From contig JAUCMP010000028.1 of the NCBI GenBank assembly GCA_030770545.1, positions 14,899,501 through 14,963,500 on the forward strand: a DNA stretch of 64,000 bases, in the 5' to 3' direction. Shown here piece by piece: positions 25,801 through 41,000 of this stretch (positions are counted from its first letter, which is position 1; each line of letters starts with the position of its first letter). This DNA comes from Macropodus opercularis (taxonomy: Eukaryota; Chordata; Actinopteri; Anabantiformes; Osphronemidae). Made by a program: the position numbers and the translations under genes. A model generated the notes under the pieces. The model made no database searches, was not told where the DNA came from, and saw only the letters and a list, made by a program, of their open reading frames with translations.

Positions 25801-28800
25801 GGTATACAGGTTAAACCGTGTATAACCATATAAGTATGGATTGATGCAGGATGTTGAACACACAAAGCAAGTTTCCACTATTAAAATAATTGTTTTAAAA
25901 TATTGGAAAATAAATGAATACTTTGGAAAAACATTTACATGTGGATTTACAAGGCGATGACATTGAAAAAATAAATGCAGCTGTAATGTTTCTGATGCAG
26001 GTCTACTCTGAAACAGTTTGATGTAGTGTAGTTACATTAGCTCCATAGCTGATGCAATCAAAGCAGCCTGTTGTGTTTTTTTACTTTTGTGTAAGAGGGT
26101 TTAAAAATGAATAATGCACACGTGTGGACAGTATGTAAGGTTTGAGCCACAGACACAGGACTGAGCCTGTGGTCCAGCCTTCCTGCCACTGCCCCGTTTC
26201 TTGAGCTGTCTGCCTTCGTCCTGTCGCCATCTCGCCTACTAACGATCTGCTGCCTACACAGCTCTTCCTACATATAACCACAGTGAGTCACTTATTCTTC
26301 ACATCATACACCTGCCTACCTTCTTGGCCGAGCTAATTCTCCTCTCTTCTCCAGACCACTAATCATCACATCCTGTTAATCTGTGGCGATAATCCACAGG
26401 GTCAGTGACTTACTGGCCCTGTTGTCGGAGCTGGACATGACCACTCCAGGTTGAACTGTGAGCTACGTGGTACTGGGTAATTACACAGCAGCTCCCCTCC
26501 TTAGAAAGAGCAAGAATATTTTTGCAGCAGTGATGAATGAGGGCTGTCTGCTGAGTTTCCAAAATAAAGGCGTGAAATAACATGGGCGTGTGAGGAACTC
26601 CGTGTGAATGAATTGTTTTGATCCAGTGAATTCCTCTGGCAGAGCCAGTTAAAACACAGATAGCGGCGCGGCTCATTGTTATGTCCGGGTCCGCCCCAGA
26701 GTTGGAATTTGTACACACTGTAGGGTACGAAAACAGGGAAATGAAATAGTAACACGGCAGAGATTCCTTCCTGCAGGAGGGGTGATGTGACAATGAGGTT
26801 ACACAGAGTTTAAAGAATGTCCTCAGGGAGGGGAGGTGACATATAACAGAGGCCTCCGCAGGCTCAGACAAGTACAGTGAGCTCTGCTGAAGCGTTTGAA
26901 GAAAAGCACCCATCACCGACGTTTGCGCTGCTGTGGCTCCAACTTAGGAACGAATTTACAGGAGCATGCGCCACCATTCTAACGAAATCACTGCTATTCA
27001 AAAGTCTCTGCAGCAAACTTAATGCTCCAGTGACAGCAACAGCCACCGGTTCGACTGAGCTGATATATCGCGTCGTTAATTTAGATTCACAGAGAGCAAG
27101 AAGCAGCATCGTCCTGTAGGTTTACGCAGTAACAAAACACAACTTACAGTCAGAGGAGGAATGTTCTCACAACTTCCAGTAACTCTACCGGTTATCCAGA
27201 CATCACACACGAAACATTAATGTGGAAGAAATAAAAGCATTCAATGCGATGTTTGAACGGATTTAATCATTTGAACTGAAAAGGTTCTAAAATGTTCTTA
27301 ACGTGAACATGTCGTGTTTCTTGGATAACCTTCAGCAGTGTTTAATACACAACGTAGAACTTCACGCTGACGTACTGGAGAACGCTCACATTCAGACCAT
27401 GCTTTGTGTTGGCACGATTCAGGTGAAGTTAGTCTGAACCAACTCAACCTGTCGCTGTCTTATTGTCCTGTCCCTAAAGCTGTAATTTGACATTTCAATT
27501 ACATACAAATATTAATTGTCATAATCATTACACATTACTGAACAAAGAAAACAGAAGCACTGTCAGAGATAAACAGCAGTAGAATAGATCCACTTCTGTT
27601 CTTTTGCTCTTAGCTTAATTAAAAGTGAAGCACAACATGTTGATTAGAATTTATTTTTACCAGACAGAACCAAATGCAGAAGAGTCCAAATAATGAATAG
27701 TATTTTTATTTGTGTTTGTATAATATATTACACATTCATCAGGGTTTGATAGTCTATGCATCATTGTGGCATGAAAACAACAGCAGCATTTCATAATGTT
27801 GAGTACAGTGAGCTGAGCTGAACGGGCTTCATACAAGTACCATCATTTTGAGTAATCCTCATCTGACCTGGGCCCAAAGTGGCTGGAATGGCCCTGTAGA
27901 CAAGCTTGTATTTAAATTCAGTTGGCAACTTACAGCAGTAAATGGATTTGGGAATATATGCTTTTCTTATAAAAGATCTACACAACAATACAAACGCCTC
28001 CTCTTCTACTGTGTCTCACAGATAAGTCCTGTGCTGCGTCTGAGCACAGAGCCCTGGATTACATGCCGTGGAGGATTCCCTGCTGACTGATTGCTTCTCC
28101 ATCTCCATGACATCAAACAAGGAGGATGCTGCACAGCATCAGCCGCTGGGCTCCTCACCTTGTATATGATGTGTAGCCACACACCACAGCTGCAGTAAGG
28201 ATGGCCTCCGATGCTGTGAATCCAGAGCCCGTGTGCTGATCAAACGTACGCAGCCAACATATGGAAATGCCGGCGCAGCTAAATTAAAACACCCAGTTAG
28301 GGGAAAGAAATCGGGAACTTTATATACATTTTCATCAGGATGTTCATACTGCAGTCAGCAGCGCAGTGTTTGTCTAAACGTACCCAGATTTAACCAAACC
28401 CCACAACAACCACGAGCTACTGCTGAAGTTTAACTTTAGTTGCTGTTTCTTGTATATTTTATTAAAGTCAAATGTGTTTTGTTTTTCATATTACCTGAAG
28501 ATTTCATTTTCAGATGACTGATGATTTTACTTTTAGAAAACATTGCCATTGTTCTGTTTTTGTAGGTGCATTTTGATATCGGCCACAATTAAATACATTA
28601 TTCTACATTGAATGAAACATTTCATCCTAACAAAATGTTCTTATGTAACTGGAATCTGAATTTCCCAAGCTTATACCTGAATTTTGAACCTTACGTTATC
28701 TTATCTTAATCAACGGAACAGCAACCACATTTATGATTGTTTTGATGATCGTAATATTATTATTACTATGATTGGAAGAAATGTTTGACGGCCATCACAA

Positions 28801-29294
28801 CATATCCTCATTCATTCAAAGAAAATCAAATCCATTTGGAATTATTATCTTACACGTCCATAAACCTTCCTGGACATGCAGAGATATATTGTGTGTAAGA
28901 GATCAGCTTCATCCATTTAGCTAAATCAGTTGACTAGACTGCACAGGCAGACACTTTCTCAGGCTTAGCATGTTGCAGCAGGATGCTAGCACCACTCCCT
29001 CGTTCTGCTCGTCCTCGGATAACTGCCTCCAGCAGGAGATGTCCTGTCGGCACCGGGTACCCAGGGGAAGAGCAGCCTGCTATTTCCTGCCTAACGCACG
29101 CCCTGCAAATGCGGGTGTCAGTGTGTGTGAGGAGCCTGCACGGTACAGCTGCTCCGCATGTCTTTGTGGGAAGGTGTGGGCTGCACAGTGTCTGTACGTT
29201 ATTTTTGAAAGCCTGTGAGCTGGTGTTGTCTGCCAATCTCTCCCTGGTCCCAGCCTTCTCTGGCTGGTTGCATTGAAGCAACAGACAGTGTGGG

Positions 29295-29319
29295 CACACA
29301 CACACACACACACACACAC
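29295..29319. repeat. (CA)n microsatellite
   Basis: An uninterrupted 25-nt tract. Confidence 0.95.
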
Positions 29320-32300
29320 TGCTCAGAGCTGCCCTGATCCCAGGCTGATAGAGACAGACAGACTTGGTGAAGTTGAGCGAGCAGCCTGGGGTTGTCTGAA
29401 CACCGCGGGGAATACGCCCCCGAGCCAGGAGAAGCAGGAGTAGGATCCACCGCCACCTTCCTCTGCGGATTCTCCCGCTGTCTAACTACTATCCGTCATT
29501 CAGCCCAACACGCTGTATCTTTCTACCCTTAGATGTGTTGTTTTAGCATTTTCTGTCTTGTCCAGGGGGTTAGTGGGTTGTTCTCCTGTGTTCATCAGTG
29601 CCATCAATCTTTTATGGAGAAAACCAATGCATCAGCAGTGTAATTGTATAATCAGTGCGGTAAGGAATACAAATCAGATCGGCAGCAGCCCCATGATGCA
29701 TGTAATCCATCAGAATGAACGCGCTACAGACAACTGATAAACATGCATTTTCGAGGTGATTAATTGACAGAGTAATAGATCACTTTTCTTATTTTATGCT
29801 GAAGCATGTTGCATGGACTGGGCGTGTGGAGACAATCACAACACGCTGCCTGAAATCCATCCTAGTGCAAAGACAGTGTCAACAAGCAACAAGCATCGCA
29901 CAACTGATAAATACTGTTGTGGCTGTGGTGCTGACAGACATGCGTTTCAGTGCTTTATTTTATTCCTGGTTTCGGAGGCTTTGGAGACACGTCACAGAAT
30001 TTGTCCCCCACACACACTGACACTTGTAGCACTGGGCTACAGTACGGTGGCCTGTGCGTGGACACAGAGACTCCTATAACGAACAGGTGGTGTATCATGC
30101 TGCTAAATATTGTAGCAATAAGGCAGAAATCTTAGCACCTGGCAAACTAATCATTGATTCACTGTCATTGATCAGCGACGCTGTCACCTCCTGCAGATGT
30201 ATGCTGGTCATTTTGTGCAGCGAGGCAGAGAGAATCATTTCAATAACTGCTCTTTTGTCCTGAGCAGCATTTATTCTCTACTCCTGCATAACTAGCAGCA
30301 GTGCCAGCGCAGGACGTAGCGATTGATATTGTTTCCCAAGCAGTAAAAGGATTGGACCCACGCTGCCTGGGCCGACTGCGGCTATCTCGATGAAAGATTG
30401 ATGAGGCTCTTCAGGTAAATACAAAGCTAAGTGTCTTGTTTATTAATGTGCTGTGATTGGATCCATTAGCTGCCTTGTATAAACTAATCACTGTATAATG
30501 TGTGTTGTCATTTCAGCCTAACTGCTGATAATATATTCCTCCCCTGCCTTTGCAAATGCTGTTATTTTCTAATAGAGTCATAGAAATAATGTTGTGTCAG
30601 GAGTAGTTTTTTTTTTTCCTCCTCTGTTCGGAACACTGAGCAGTAAGCATGTTTCACATTTACATGAACTGCTGAATGTGCTTTATGCTCCAGTCTGTTG
30701 TTCTGCGATACGAGGGGTTGAATAGCGAATCAGCGCAGAGTGAGAGCTTACCTTTTCCATTTTATTCTGTCTGGCGCCGCCAGTACAGCCAAGACTGTTC
30801 AACTTTATAACCACAGAGTTTCATAAATGTGGTACAAACAAATTGGGTCAAATTTGAGATATTATTGCAAACAACTGAAATCCAAACAAATCAGCACAGA
30901 GGCAACACCAGAGATAGGGATTGTTGACTGGTAATAGCTGAGATGCTGTCGCTTCCATAACAGTATTAAAGCTACGCTGGCTGACATGCAGTGTGTTAAA
31001 GACTCCGTGTCTTCAAAGCCTAATGTGTCTCTTTTATTTTCCATGTCAGATGCAGAGTTGGTGATCCCACGGTGCAACGGAAGACTTTGAAGTGTAAAAG
31101 AGTTGGAGTTGTTGATTCACCGCCTCCGCAGTGAATAGAGTGAAACTGAGCAAATTGGAAATTTGACTTTGCTTTTTGCATAGTCTTTGTCATAAGCACA
31201 CCTGCAGCTCACCCCTTTCTGTACTAAATCTACAAAACATAACACAATGATGTAATTGCGTCTCCAGGTTCCCAGGATACACTGAACAGGCCATAAAAGA
31301 ATGAATAGAAGGGGGATGGAACACTGTGGCCAAAGAGCAAAGCCAGTTTCGGTATCCTTTAAAGCCGCCCGGGTGTAAAGCAACGCTGGATTAGCCTGAT
31401 ACATGATTCAATGGCACATTCTCCATTGGTTCAGCCACAAGAGCGCTCAGCGTGGAGCAATGGGCACAGAGGTGCGTGGTCGCGAAACATTTCATAGTTG
31501 TTTGTGCCCGACCGGACAAGATGCATTTCTTGATGCTTAACAAACACTTGTGGGTAGAAACCTCATGTCACAATGACACCGAACATGTAGAAAGGTACAA
31601 AGAAGCTTATCATACAGCAGGTACAAAACCTGTGTGTTCCTTAAATTATATGTCACCAACAGGCAAACTTACTCTCACAGGGAGAAGGAATTACAGCGCA
31701 CCTTCCGAAACGGTGGGCGACCACTGAGGTGAGACAAACACAAAGGTTTGACACCAAGCAGCCACAGCAGCCATGAACCAGAAACCTCTGCTTGGCAGGG
31801 AGACACTGGCAAACTAACCATCACTGACCAGGCAGGAACTACGCAACCAAAAATCACAGCAACGAAACGAAAGGGCTAGAAATTACAGAACTTCAAACCA
31901 CTGCAGGCGACAGGAACAAACTGACAATGGAGGGAACAGTAGGAATTCCAGTAAACCACTAAACAAAGTGGGAACAAAGGGTTAAACGGACCAAGAACAA
32001 ACAAGGACGGCAAAACAAACTAACAGAGCAGGTGGAACCCAAGTAGAACAAGGACAGCGAACTGAACGGACTGTGTCAAATGAAATGTCAAGACCTGTTG
32101 TAGTGTTGGCTGCAACACATAAGTCAGCTAAGAATAAAGTGACAGTTGTTTGCCCCCCACAAACAACAAAACAAATATGAACATGAGCATGTAAGTACTG
32201 TAAAAAAGGTTTAGTTAACTGTGTCCATGCGTCTTTCTAGTGGTGTGTGCGCATTTAAAGTAAAGCTTTAAAGGCTGCACAGCTTACAGCTAAGGTGTTG

Positions 32301-33432
32301 GTGCCGTTGGTGTTTTGGGATTTTCTCCCTTGCTCAGGTTTTTGTTCACACTTCATCTGACAAGTACATGTGTAACTAACAATGTTAAAGTGATGCCTAT
32401 TTGTAGTTGTCCTTGTGGCCACTATGGCAATTCAGAGAGAGAAGCTCTGCTGAGAGGATGCAGATGAGGGGAAACGACGCTTTTCAACTTGTGATTGTAT
32501 TCAGTGCTTTTCTCAAATGACCTTGGGCGACTTTGTTTTCAACCGAGCTTAAGTGTCTCGGGATTTGATTGCAAGCAAATAACATTCAGAACATTTTGAA
32601 TTGCAAAAAGCAAAGGCCAGATTAGACAGGAATGCAGCAGAGAAGGGCAGCGATACTTTCCATGACTGTGACAAGGTTTGGTTTACATTCCTCAGATTTC
32701 GTTTGAGAGCAGACGGGTTAAAATGATCTGCTCGTGGCGAAGCCAGCGTTCTCAGCACAGTCATCTCAGCCAGTTCACCAGCATGACTATGACTGAATTC
32801 ACCTTTTGCACAACCTGCCTGGCTGCCACGCCTGCAGGAGGGGGAAGGTTCCTGCTGGTGCAGTGGTAGCGCTGATGGTGGGGGTTGAGCGCTTTTATGA
32901 AAGCTTGGGGGTTTTGATTTGCTGCCATATTCTCTGAAGCTCAGTCATTTCATATGGACGTCCTCTGATGTGGCAACTGCTTTAGTCTCGACTCCGTGTA
33001 GGCACGTTGCGTTCATCTGTTTCATTCTTTTGTTCTAGGTTGTACAGTGGCGGTGCAGGCTATTTAGCAGCCGCTGTTAATTTGAAACGCTACCTTACTG
33101 GTATCGTGGCTCCACTCAGAACGTCAGCTTCAGCATCTGTCAAAACACAGGCGTTTGTCAGAGCGCGCCGTTTGACATTTTGACCTGGGCTGCCTGCCGC
33201 TGTCAAAGAAAAGCTGTCATGTCCCATCTTCCGTGCCCCTGCTCCGCTGCCCGCGTGCAAGCCAGTAGACGCTTGTCTGGGACGGGTGAGGGATTCCTCA
33301 GGGCGTAGACAGATCACAAACCCCTGCAGCGCGGCCAATTAAAAATAGAGCCCCAAATAATTTGAATGCTTTAAAGCCTGTTAGCATCTAAGTGGGTCCT
33401 GGAAGAACGTGGGCCAAAGTGCGGTGCAGTCC

Positions 33433-33449
33433 CACACACACACACACAC
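33433..33449. repeat. (CA)n microsatellite, short
   Basis: A 17-nt tract. A TG tract on the same strand follows at 33845-33862, so the two sit about 400 bp apart in opposite orientation. Confidence 0.9.
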
Positions 33450-33844
33450 CACCTCCGAACGCTACTGCTGCGTATTATCCTGTAAAGTTCACCACACTGC
33501 ATATGTCGTTTGTTTAACAACCCGAGGAAAACTGTTTGCAGTTCAGTGTCTCTCGCTCCCTCTCTCCGCTCGGCGGTGATGCGTCTTTGTTCCATTCCCT
33601 TGATGACTTGTTCGCTTACTTTCCGTTTGACGTTCTGCTCGTAAGAACTGCAAAACACGCTGGCACAGAATACACAGACAGATGTTAGCGATGAAATATT
33701 CATCCCTAAATTGTAACCTGGATTCATCGCTTGCCGTGTGAGCTCCGATACGTCTATTATTAATGACAAATGAGTTTTTTGTTTTTTCTTCTTTGTCAAC
33801 TCTGTTGATTTGTAAAACAGCAGAAAAAGTGCTTGTTTATAATT

Positions 33845-33862
33845 TGTGTGTGTGTGTGTGTG
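33845..33862. repeat. (TG)n microsatellite, short
   Basis: An 18-nt tract. Confidence 0.9.
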
Positions 33863-35134
33863 GGCATGTAGCAGTTGAAGTGGGTGTGATGAATGATGAG
33901 CTTCAGAAAAAAACAGCTCAGGTCTGCTTTCACCTTATTTTTCATCTGAAATCCATCCTTATCTGCTCTCTGATGGTGATGACTGGCCATTTAAAGATAC
34001 TCAGGCTGTCTGTTGAGATGCAGCCAGGAGCGTTTGAGCCTGAGCTGGGATCCAGGTTCCTCCCACTGCTTTGACACATAAATAAGAGAGAATAATAATG
34101 TTGAGTCGGCTGCCTGAGCCGCATGCTAATACGGCTGAAAGTGCCCTTTAACCAATGCACCGTATCAAAAGGTGGAAAATATGATCCTGAGAGGAATCTA
34201 ACAGTCCGTGGACGGCTGTAATCCTGCACAACTGGGCCCCACTCTGCCTGTTTTAACTGCAGCTAAATAAAACCATTAGAGCCGTCGTCCATCTCATGTA
34301 AAGTGGATCCAGCAAAGGAAACTATAAACTCTTCAGATGAAGTCTGTGCCGTGCACATAAATCCCAAGTGCATTGTTTTGATGACTGCCACTGCTCAGAT
34401 TTCTTTATCTGTGGAATAGTGACTACTTCAGGGGTGGTGGGAAATTCAGAGGCTGAGATTAATTGGCATGCAAGCAGAGTAACTGTCCACAGTCTGACGA
34501 TCACAGGGCCAGCCAAGCACGACAAGCACAGCCTAGCTTTTTCTTTTCATTAGGCCGTGGAAGGGGCCAGACGCAGGCGTTATGCTAAACAGCGCTGATA
34601 TGTCTGTCTTCAGCCTCGAACACCTTTACGCCTTTAAAACGAAGCAACAGGGCACAGAACAGCAAAACTATCAACGTCGGGGGATAAACGTCTGCCATGC
34701 AAATCACCAGATAAGGGTCAGGTCAACAAGTTGACTTGAGTCTGCATATGATTCATTAGACCTTTGTTTTGGAAGCTCGCCTGCTCAATTTTCTAAATGT
34801 ACATTTCTTTTATTGGGATCCAATTTGCAGTGCAGTGGTGGCGGAACTGTGATTTGTATACGCGGCCGCGGTAAATTAATTAACGTGCAGTAGTTCACAC
34901 CAGCATCGCTTTCACTCAAACACTCAATGTTCCTCCGTGTTTTAAAAGTCGTATCAACACTAGATCTGCAGCAGTTGGATGTTTGAGCAGCTCTTCTAAA
35001 AGCAAAAAAGAAAAGTTGCTTTTTTAAACACTCTAATGCTAATAAGTAGCTTTTCCACCAGTTGAAGTTCTCACTAATGGAATGAAAAACTAAACTGAAG
35101 GACTAATGCTCAGACCAGCTATCTGCTCCTTAAC

Positions 35135-35155
35135 ATATATATATATATATATATA
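35135..35155. repeat. (AT)n microsatellite
   Basis: A 21-nt alternating AT tract, self-complementary. Confidence 0.95.
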
Positions 35156-37730
35156 CACTGTAGTTGACATGGAACAAAACGCCAACACCTCAGGGTGTGT
35201 TACATCACTACTCACAGTTTATGGATAAACATAATCTGGAACTATGTTCAGCATGGAGACATTTTTATTAGTTCAGCCTTCTCCTCTCTTCACTTGGCTC
35301 CACAGCAAGTGTCGTATTGTGGTCATGACAGCAACCATTTTAAAGCTGAGGTTATACTTAATAGCTGTAGATGTGATGAAGCACACAAACCTTTAAAATC
35401 TTGACATAAATCTTAACAGTTTTCTCTCACAATTCTGTCTTTATTCTCGCAATGTTTACTCTGATCTCAACATGAAAACAAAACAAAGTCGTGTCTTTGA
35501 GCTAAAACAACTTTTCACTTTTCACAAAAAAACAACAACCACAAAAATCAAAAACGACAGAACAATAGATCCTGCTGGAGTGGACAGTGATTCCAGGCCT
35601 AAGCACCACCACAGGGACCTGTTTTATGGAAATCACATTTCCACTGAGCAGATAACTGCAGCTTATCTTCCAGAGGTCAAGGACAAGAGCAAGGGGGGAA
35701 ACATCCACTGTCTCGATGTGTCTGGTGTCTTTTCCACAGAACGAACGGTTATTGTTTGGGTTGAGAGCAGTCTAAGCAGCGCGCCGTCGGCGGGGCAGCC
35801 CTGAGGCGACCGCAGGTTGCTGCTCTTTTCGTTTTGCTCAGTGTTGACATCGGTTGGCCATGGGTGAGCAAGCATTTCCTAGAGGGTGGGTGGGAGCGCG
35901 TTATTTTGGTAGTGACCCCTCCCTGCTTGAATGCAAAACGTTCCAATTTCCTGGATTGTATTCTTCAGCCAAGCATGTGGGGACGCATTCACAGCCACCA
36001 AGTGTTAATAATGTGGCAAACAATTATGTCACAGTCTTTGGCCTCCCATGTGAGAAAGTTAGGTCTCCTCACCCCACTGCTGTGTTACAGTATGCAAATG
36101 GAAAAAGGCTCAAGTCTGAGAACTGGATCTCATGGAGGAGGGCCAGTCTGCTGTTCTGAAGCAAACTGAAAAGCGTCCACTGTGAATTACAGCAGTTGTC
36201 CATGGGAAATAAATTGGGAATAAAGAGGCAACACTGTGTTATTGTTGTTGCGGTTGGTGCTAATTGGCACCAACAGAGAACTAAATAAATATGTTTCTAC
36301 ATTTCCCAAGGTACAGAGAATAATCCGTCCGACACCTTGGACTCTTTGGTCGCGGATGCGTCCTGTTTTCTGTCGCACACTGCTGAAGATACTGGAACAA
36401 GTACAGAGTTGCTGCATTTGCTTAAACATGTATCACTGTGATTTTTTTTTAATATTTCTCATCATTATTTTACACTGGATCAACATCGACTGGTGGGAGG
36501 CTGTGAAACGATGACGGGGTCAGCGCGTCCTCTGTCTCTGTAAATGATGTGACCATTGCCTACTTAATCACGTGAAGCACGGGGCTGGTGAACAAACCAC
36601 GGCTCGACCTTCTTATAATTAAAATGCAAAGTACGCCTGTTGCCTGTCTGCTGCAGTGATCGGACGTGACACAGTGCGGCTGCCTTTTTATCAGAAGACA
36701 CATAACCATGAGCCCGGCCATGAAACGCTCGAAAGCCTCCTATCGTCCGTGAACACGAATCTCAACAACATGGATAGTTGTTGCTTTCTAATTTGGCTCT
36801 TGGAACTAAAAGGTTATTCAAGTCCAGAAAAGTAGCTTCCATTAGTCACAATGTCAACCCAGGGTTATGAAACCTTTTAACATTCCTAAGTGCCGTCTCA
36901 GAGGCATTATGCATCAGCATGTCCACAGCCTGAATCATTTATATTTCACAGGAATCTTTAGGCAGGCAAAACAACAAATGTTGAAAAAAAGGAGGACGGA
37001 TGTCTTTTTCTGTAGAAAGCAATAATTAATCTTTCCTTCCATCATTACTTCTTCCCACGTGGCTATGAAGACGTCGTCTAACCACTACAGCAAAGGTTCC
37101 GCCCTCTTACACATACGTCACTTGACAATATGCTGCAGTGAGTTATGATTGCAGCCACATACTATAAATGTTAAATGGTTCCACCACTTTTCACATCATT
37201 TTGACCCACTGTTACATATTTCGGTAGATTGACTCGCTTCTCTCCAGCACCTGCAGCAACATTTTTCTCTCTCCCTCCTCGACGCATGCTACAATAATGC
37301 TGTACGTGCGTCTCTTCTTTTACTCAATAATTCATCAGTGTGACCAAAAATTCATTAGAGTCCGGGCCAAAGAATGTTGCTGTGCATTGAAAGATTCATT
37401 TTCTGTGTGATCGTTCGGGTTCGTTCGTAGCCTTAGGTTGTAAGTGAAATGTAAATATCAAACACATAAAAACCTTATGATTGACTCAACATGGTTGAAA
37501 ACATACATAAAGTACAACACGTGTAGCTAACTGGCACGTGATGTCGAGTATCAGTGTGTACACTGCTTAGAACTAGTGTTGTATGACTGGTGTAATTATA
37601 TTAAGCTAATAGGACATTTGCTGTGATACAAAAATCTCAAATAAGCGATTATATATTTAAGCTTATTTGTTTTGTGCTGTCCACACTCACCTACACTTGG
37701 AGGAAGTTACTGCAGCCTCAGGAACATCTG

Positions 37731-37758
37731 AGAAGAAGAAGAAGAAGAAGAAGAAGAA
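37731..37758. repeat. (AAG)n microsatellite
   Basis: About nine GAA/AAG units of pure purine on the plus strand. Confidence 0.95.
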
Positions 37759-37984
37759 CCTTTGTCCTGATGCCATCGCAATGTAAACACCAAATTGTGA
37801 TGAGGTTAGTGCACCTTACACCATGAAAAGCGTTTTATGACCTGATTTAAAGACTAGATGAGCTATTTTCAGTCTTGCCAACGTATAAAGGTTTAGCAGG
37901 TGCAGTGTTATCCATGTTCATGTTCATTTGGCTTGTTAGCATCTTAACATTTTAGTATTATCGGGGACACAAAGTACAGCTGCG

Positions 37985-38029
37985 GTTGAGTGCTATGTAA
38001 ATAAAACTGAGCTGAACTGAACTGAACTG
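37985..38029 (+). repeat. Dispersed-repeat tail with (CTGAA)n-like run
   Basis: GAGTGCTATGTAAATAAAAC runs into GAGCTGAACTGAACTGAACTG. This is the ATAAATAAAAxTGAAxTGAA tail type, here expanded as a 5-bp unit. Confidence 0.5.
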
Positions 38030-41000
38030 CTAGACTTTTACACATGATGCACTTACAACAACACATTAAAATGCACATTATAATACTGCCGCTGGTTCAG
38101 TAGCTTTCTAAGACAGGGATGGGGTGGGCAGATATGAATCAAAAAGCAGAAAGACCTGGTGTGACCTCATCTTTCCATACAAAAGGTTCAATTTGAACAT
38201 AGTGGAATGCAGCAACAGACCGAGGTGAATGAACCCACTGTGAGGAATTAGAATAGATCCTGTCATGAAGCTACGCGGTGTCTCTGCTGCTTTCTTTCCA
38301 CCGCTCCATGCCAGGCACAACACACAGCGAGGAGGTGGTTGTCATGGTGATTAATGCAAGCGCACACTATTAACCTGTAGAAGCCAGAACTTTCAAAGCA
38401 TCTCAGACCTTGACTTTAACTAATAAGTGTCTCTGCTCACTAGCTACTGATTATAATGGTGCTGGAAATTGAAAATCACACAGGCTTTTATACGCACATA
38501 CTGACACATTAGAGGCCGTAAGCGAAATTGTGGGACAGCTTTGAGGAAAACAAGTTAAGTAGTGAACTGAAAACGAAGGTATTCAGATGAAAGTAGTGAA
38601 GTGATGCAGTGACACAGACACGATGCTACATAGCAACAAGTTGATCAGAACGACAGCCGTAAAACCTGCGTAGACCTTCCACACTGGCTCAGTGCGGCAG
38701 GGAAAGGACGGGCTCGTCGTATGGGAACGCACACCTGCCTGTGCTCACGTTCTCCAGACCATCTGACCCCTCGGTGTGTTTCAGTCCAGCCTCTGGAGGA
38801 CATTGCTGCTGTCTGCCAGACTGACACAAGACAGAGACTCACAGAGTGAATCTAATTAGAGGCACAATCATGATTGTGACCCACTTTGACCCGGATTTGT
38901 ATTCAAATGGCCTCATCTACCTTGAGCTTTGGAGTTGTGTTATCTGAGGACTGAGTATGAATCAAAGACTAGTGACCCAGTGACTAAAGCTCTGTCTACT
39001 GCAGTACTCACGCATGCTTGTGACCAAACGTACCCTCCTTGCGCATAATTATTATTAATCCTTATCCTTATTCTTTTAATCAGGTGATTGCACGTTTATG
39101 TTTTTTTTGTTTGACCATTCGAAAAATAAAACAGAACAAACAAAACAGTGACTTAAATATAAAAGTTCATGTGAAAAAATAAAGCCTTCACAGAAAACTG
39201 TCGGGCGAATCCACGAACTTCATAAGGTTGAGTGGAGAAACTCGGGGTCCTTAATTTAAACTGTTGCTGTTCTCTGATTTAAAAAGTCCCAACTGAGATT
39301 TGTAACGCTTACCGCCCAGTATGTTGGTTTGGTGTGAGGTCAGACTCTGGGAGGTTTGTTGGGAATAATTCCTGCACGTTTGTTTGCTTCATTTGAACTG
39401 AGACAGACACTTTGGGAGGAAGGCGTTTTTCAAAACAAGCGTTTCAATCAGCAGTAAATAGGCAAAAAGAGCTGCAGCGCCTCATATTTCTGGGCTTTAC
39501 ATACAAAAGAGAACAAGCATCTAATCTGGCACAGTTTATTGTGGGCTTTGTTCTTAGAGCCACTCTCGTTTCTCCTGCTAATTGCAACATGGTAATTATG
39601 TGCAGAATCTAATTTACAATGGGGATTTGTTTAAGGAAATATGCATTATTCAAGGGAGAATCCGAGGAGGGGGAGTAATATTAGCAGAGCTGCTAAACAA
39701 TAACTCTGATGATCCTTCCTCTGCTGATGACAACAGAGAGAGTGAGCATTAAAGCAGGGACGAAGCATCAGCGATGATGAGGAGGATGATTGCACAGCAG
39801 GGGCAACTGCACATGTGTTGCTCTCACGGCGGGGACGTAATGGAGGGTCAGTGACCTTACAATGCAGTCTTATCCCCCTTCAAGCCAAGTCCTAATAGTC
39901 TCCATTAACAGAAAGAGAATAAGAGAGCGAAGGAGCGAAGGCCCTGACGCTACAGCTTTCACAGCAAAGTCTGCATATGTGCCATGACTTGCAGTCTGGC
40001 TGAGTGAATGAGCCAGGCCCAGACTCTGATAACCTCCTCTTTCCTTATTATTTCCCCTCATTTAACTCACTGTGCGCCTCCATCACCGTCCATTTTTCCA
40101 GGTTTGAGGCGAAGCAATCTCTCACTCCCACAGCACGTCTGTTATTTCACAGCAATTTTGGATAATGATTTATTTTACTACCCACAATTGGAAGACCGTC
40201 CGCTTGAAAGGGAATGATAAAATAGTAATCCCTTCGCAATTATGTAGTGAGAGATAGTCACATTCATTGAGATTCACTGATATAACTGCTGTGAACACAG
40301 GGAGGCTTTGACATGATTGTGAATAACAAGCTCACTCGTTCTCTCCAACATGACTTTCCGTGAAAATAAACATGCTTTTAATATGTAGTGTATTTAATGT
40401 CAAATCCCAAATCAAACCTGCATTTAATCAAATTCTTACAAAGTACAGTAAAAATAGAAAAATCCAGCATTAATATTTGGAGCCTAAGCGCTGGCAGTAA
40501 CACGCACTTAGTGTAACATGCGTCAACCTTGACTGATCAACGCTCCTCTTGTGTTGTTAGAGATAAAGGCTCCGTTCACACCAGCAGCTGATCCTTGCAG
40601 CAGACAGAAGCAGGTAACTGGGCGCAGGCTGAAACTCTGATGTGACTGCTTCCTTCCTTCCTGCTGGAAGTATAAAGTGGACAATTCTAACTGATACACC
40701 ACCAGTAATGTCTGAAAAAAAATGTGCTTACAAATTTCAAATGATCAATTGTTAATAACAGTTGTTTATAATAATTTTTAAATAATTGCAGGGCACCACC
40801 CTGTTTCTAGGGACCGATAAGCAAATAAAGGACAACTAACTACTAAAAATGATCCCACTAATGACAGTATTGTAAAATATAACTAAAGTCTGAATTAGCA
40901 ACAACGGTGGACTGTCCAAAAGCAGCCAACCACAGACAAGAGCCAGTTAAGCTGTGGCAAGTTTATTACCTCACTCAACTTGACTAATCAACACTGTGAT

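Noticed and set aside
32845..32885. tRNA or tRNA-derived SINE head (GGTGCAGTGGTAGCGCTGATGG)
   Set aside because: There is some resemblance to a fish SINE head, but no matching T-arm or B-box follows and no cloverleaf can be formed.
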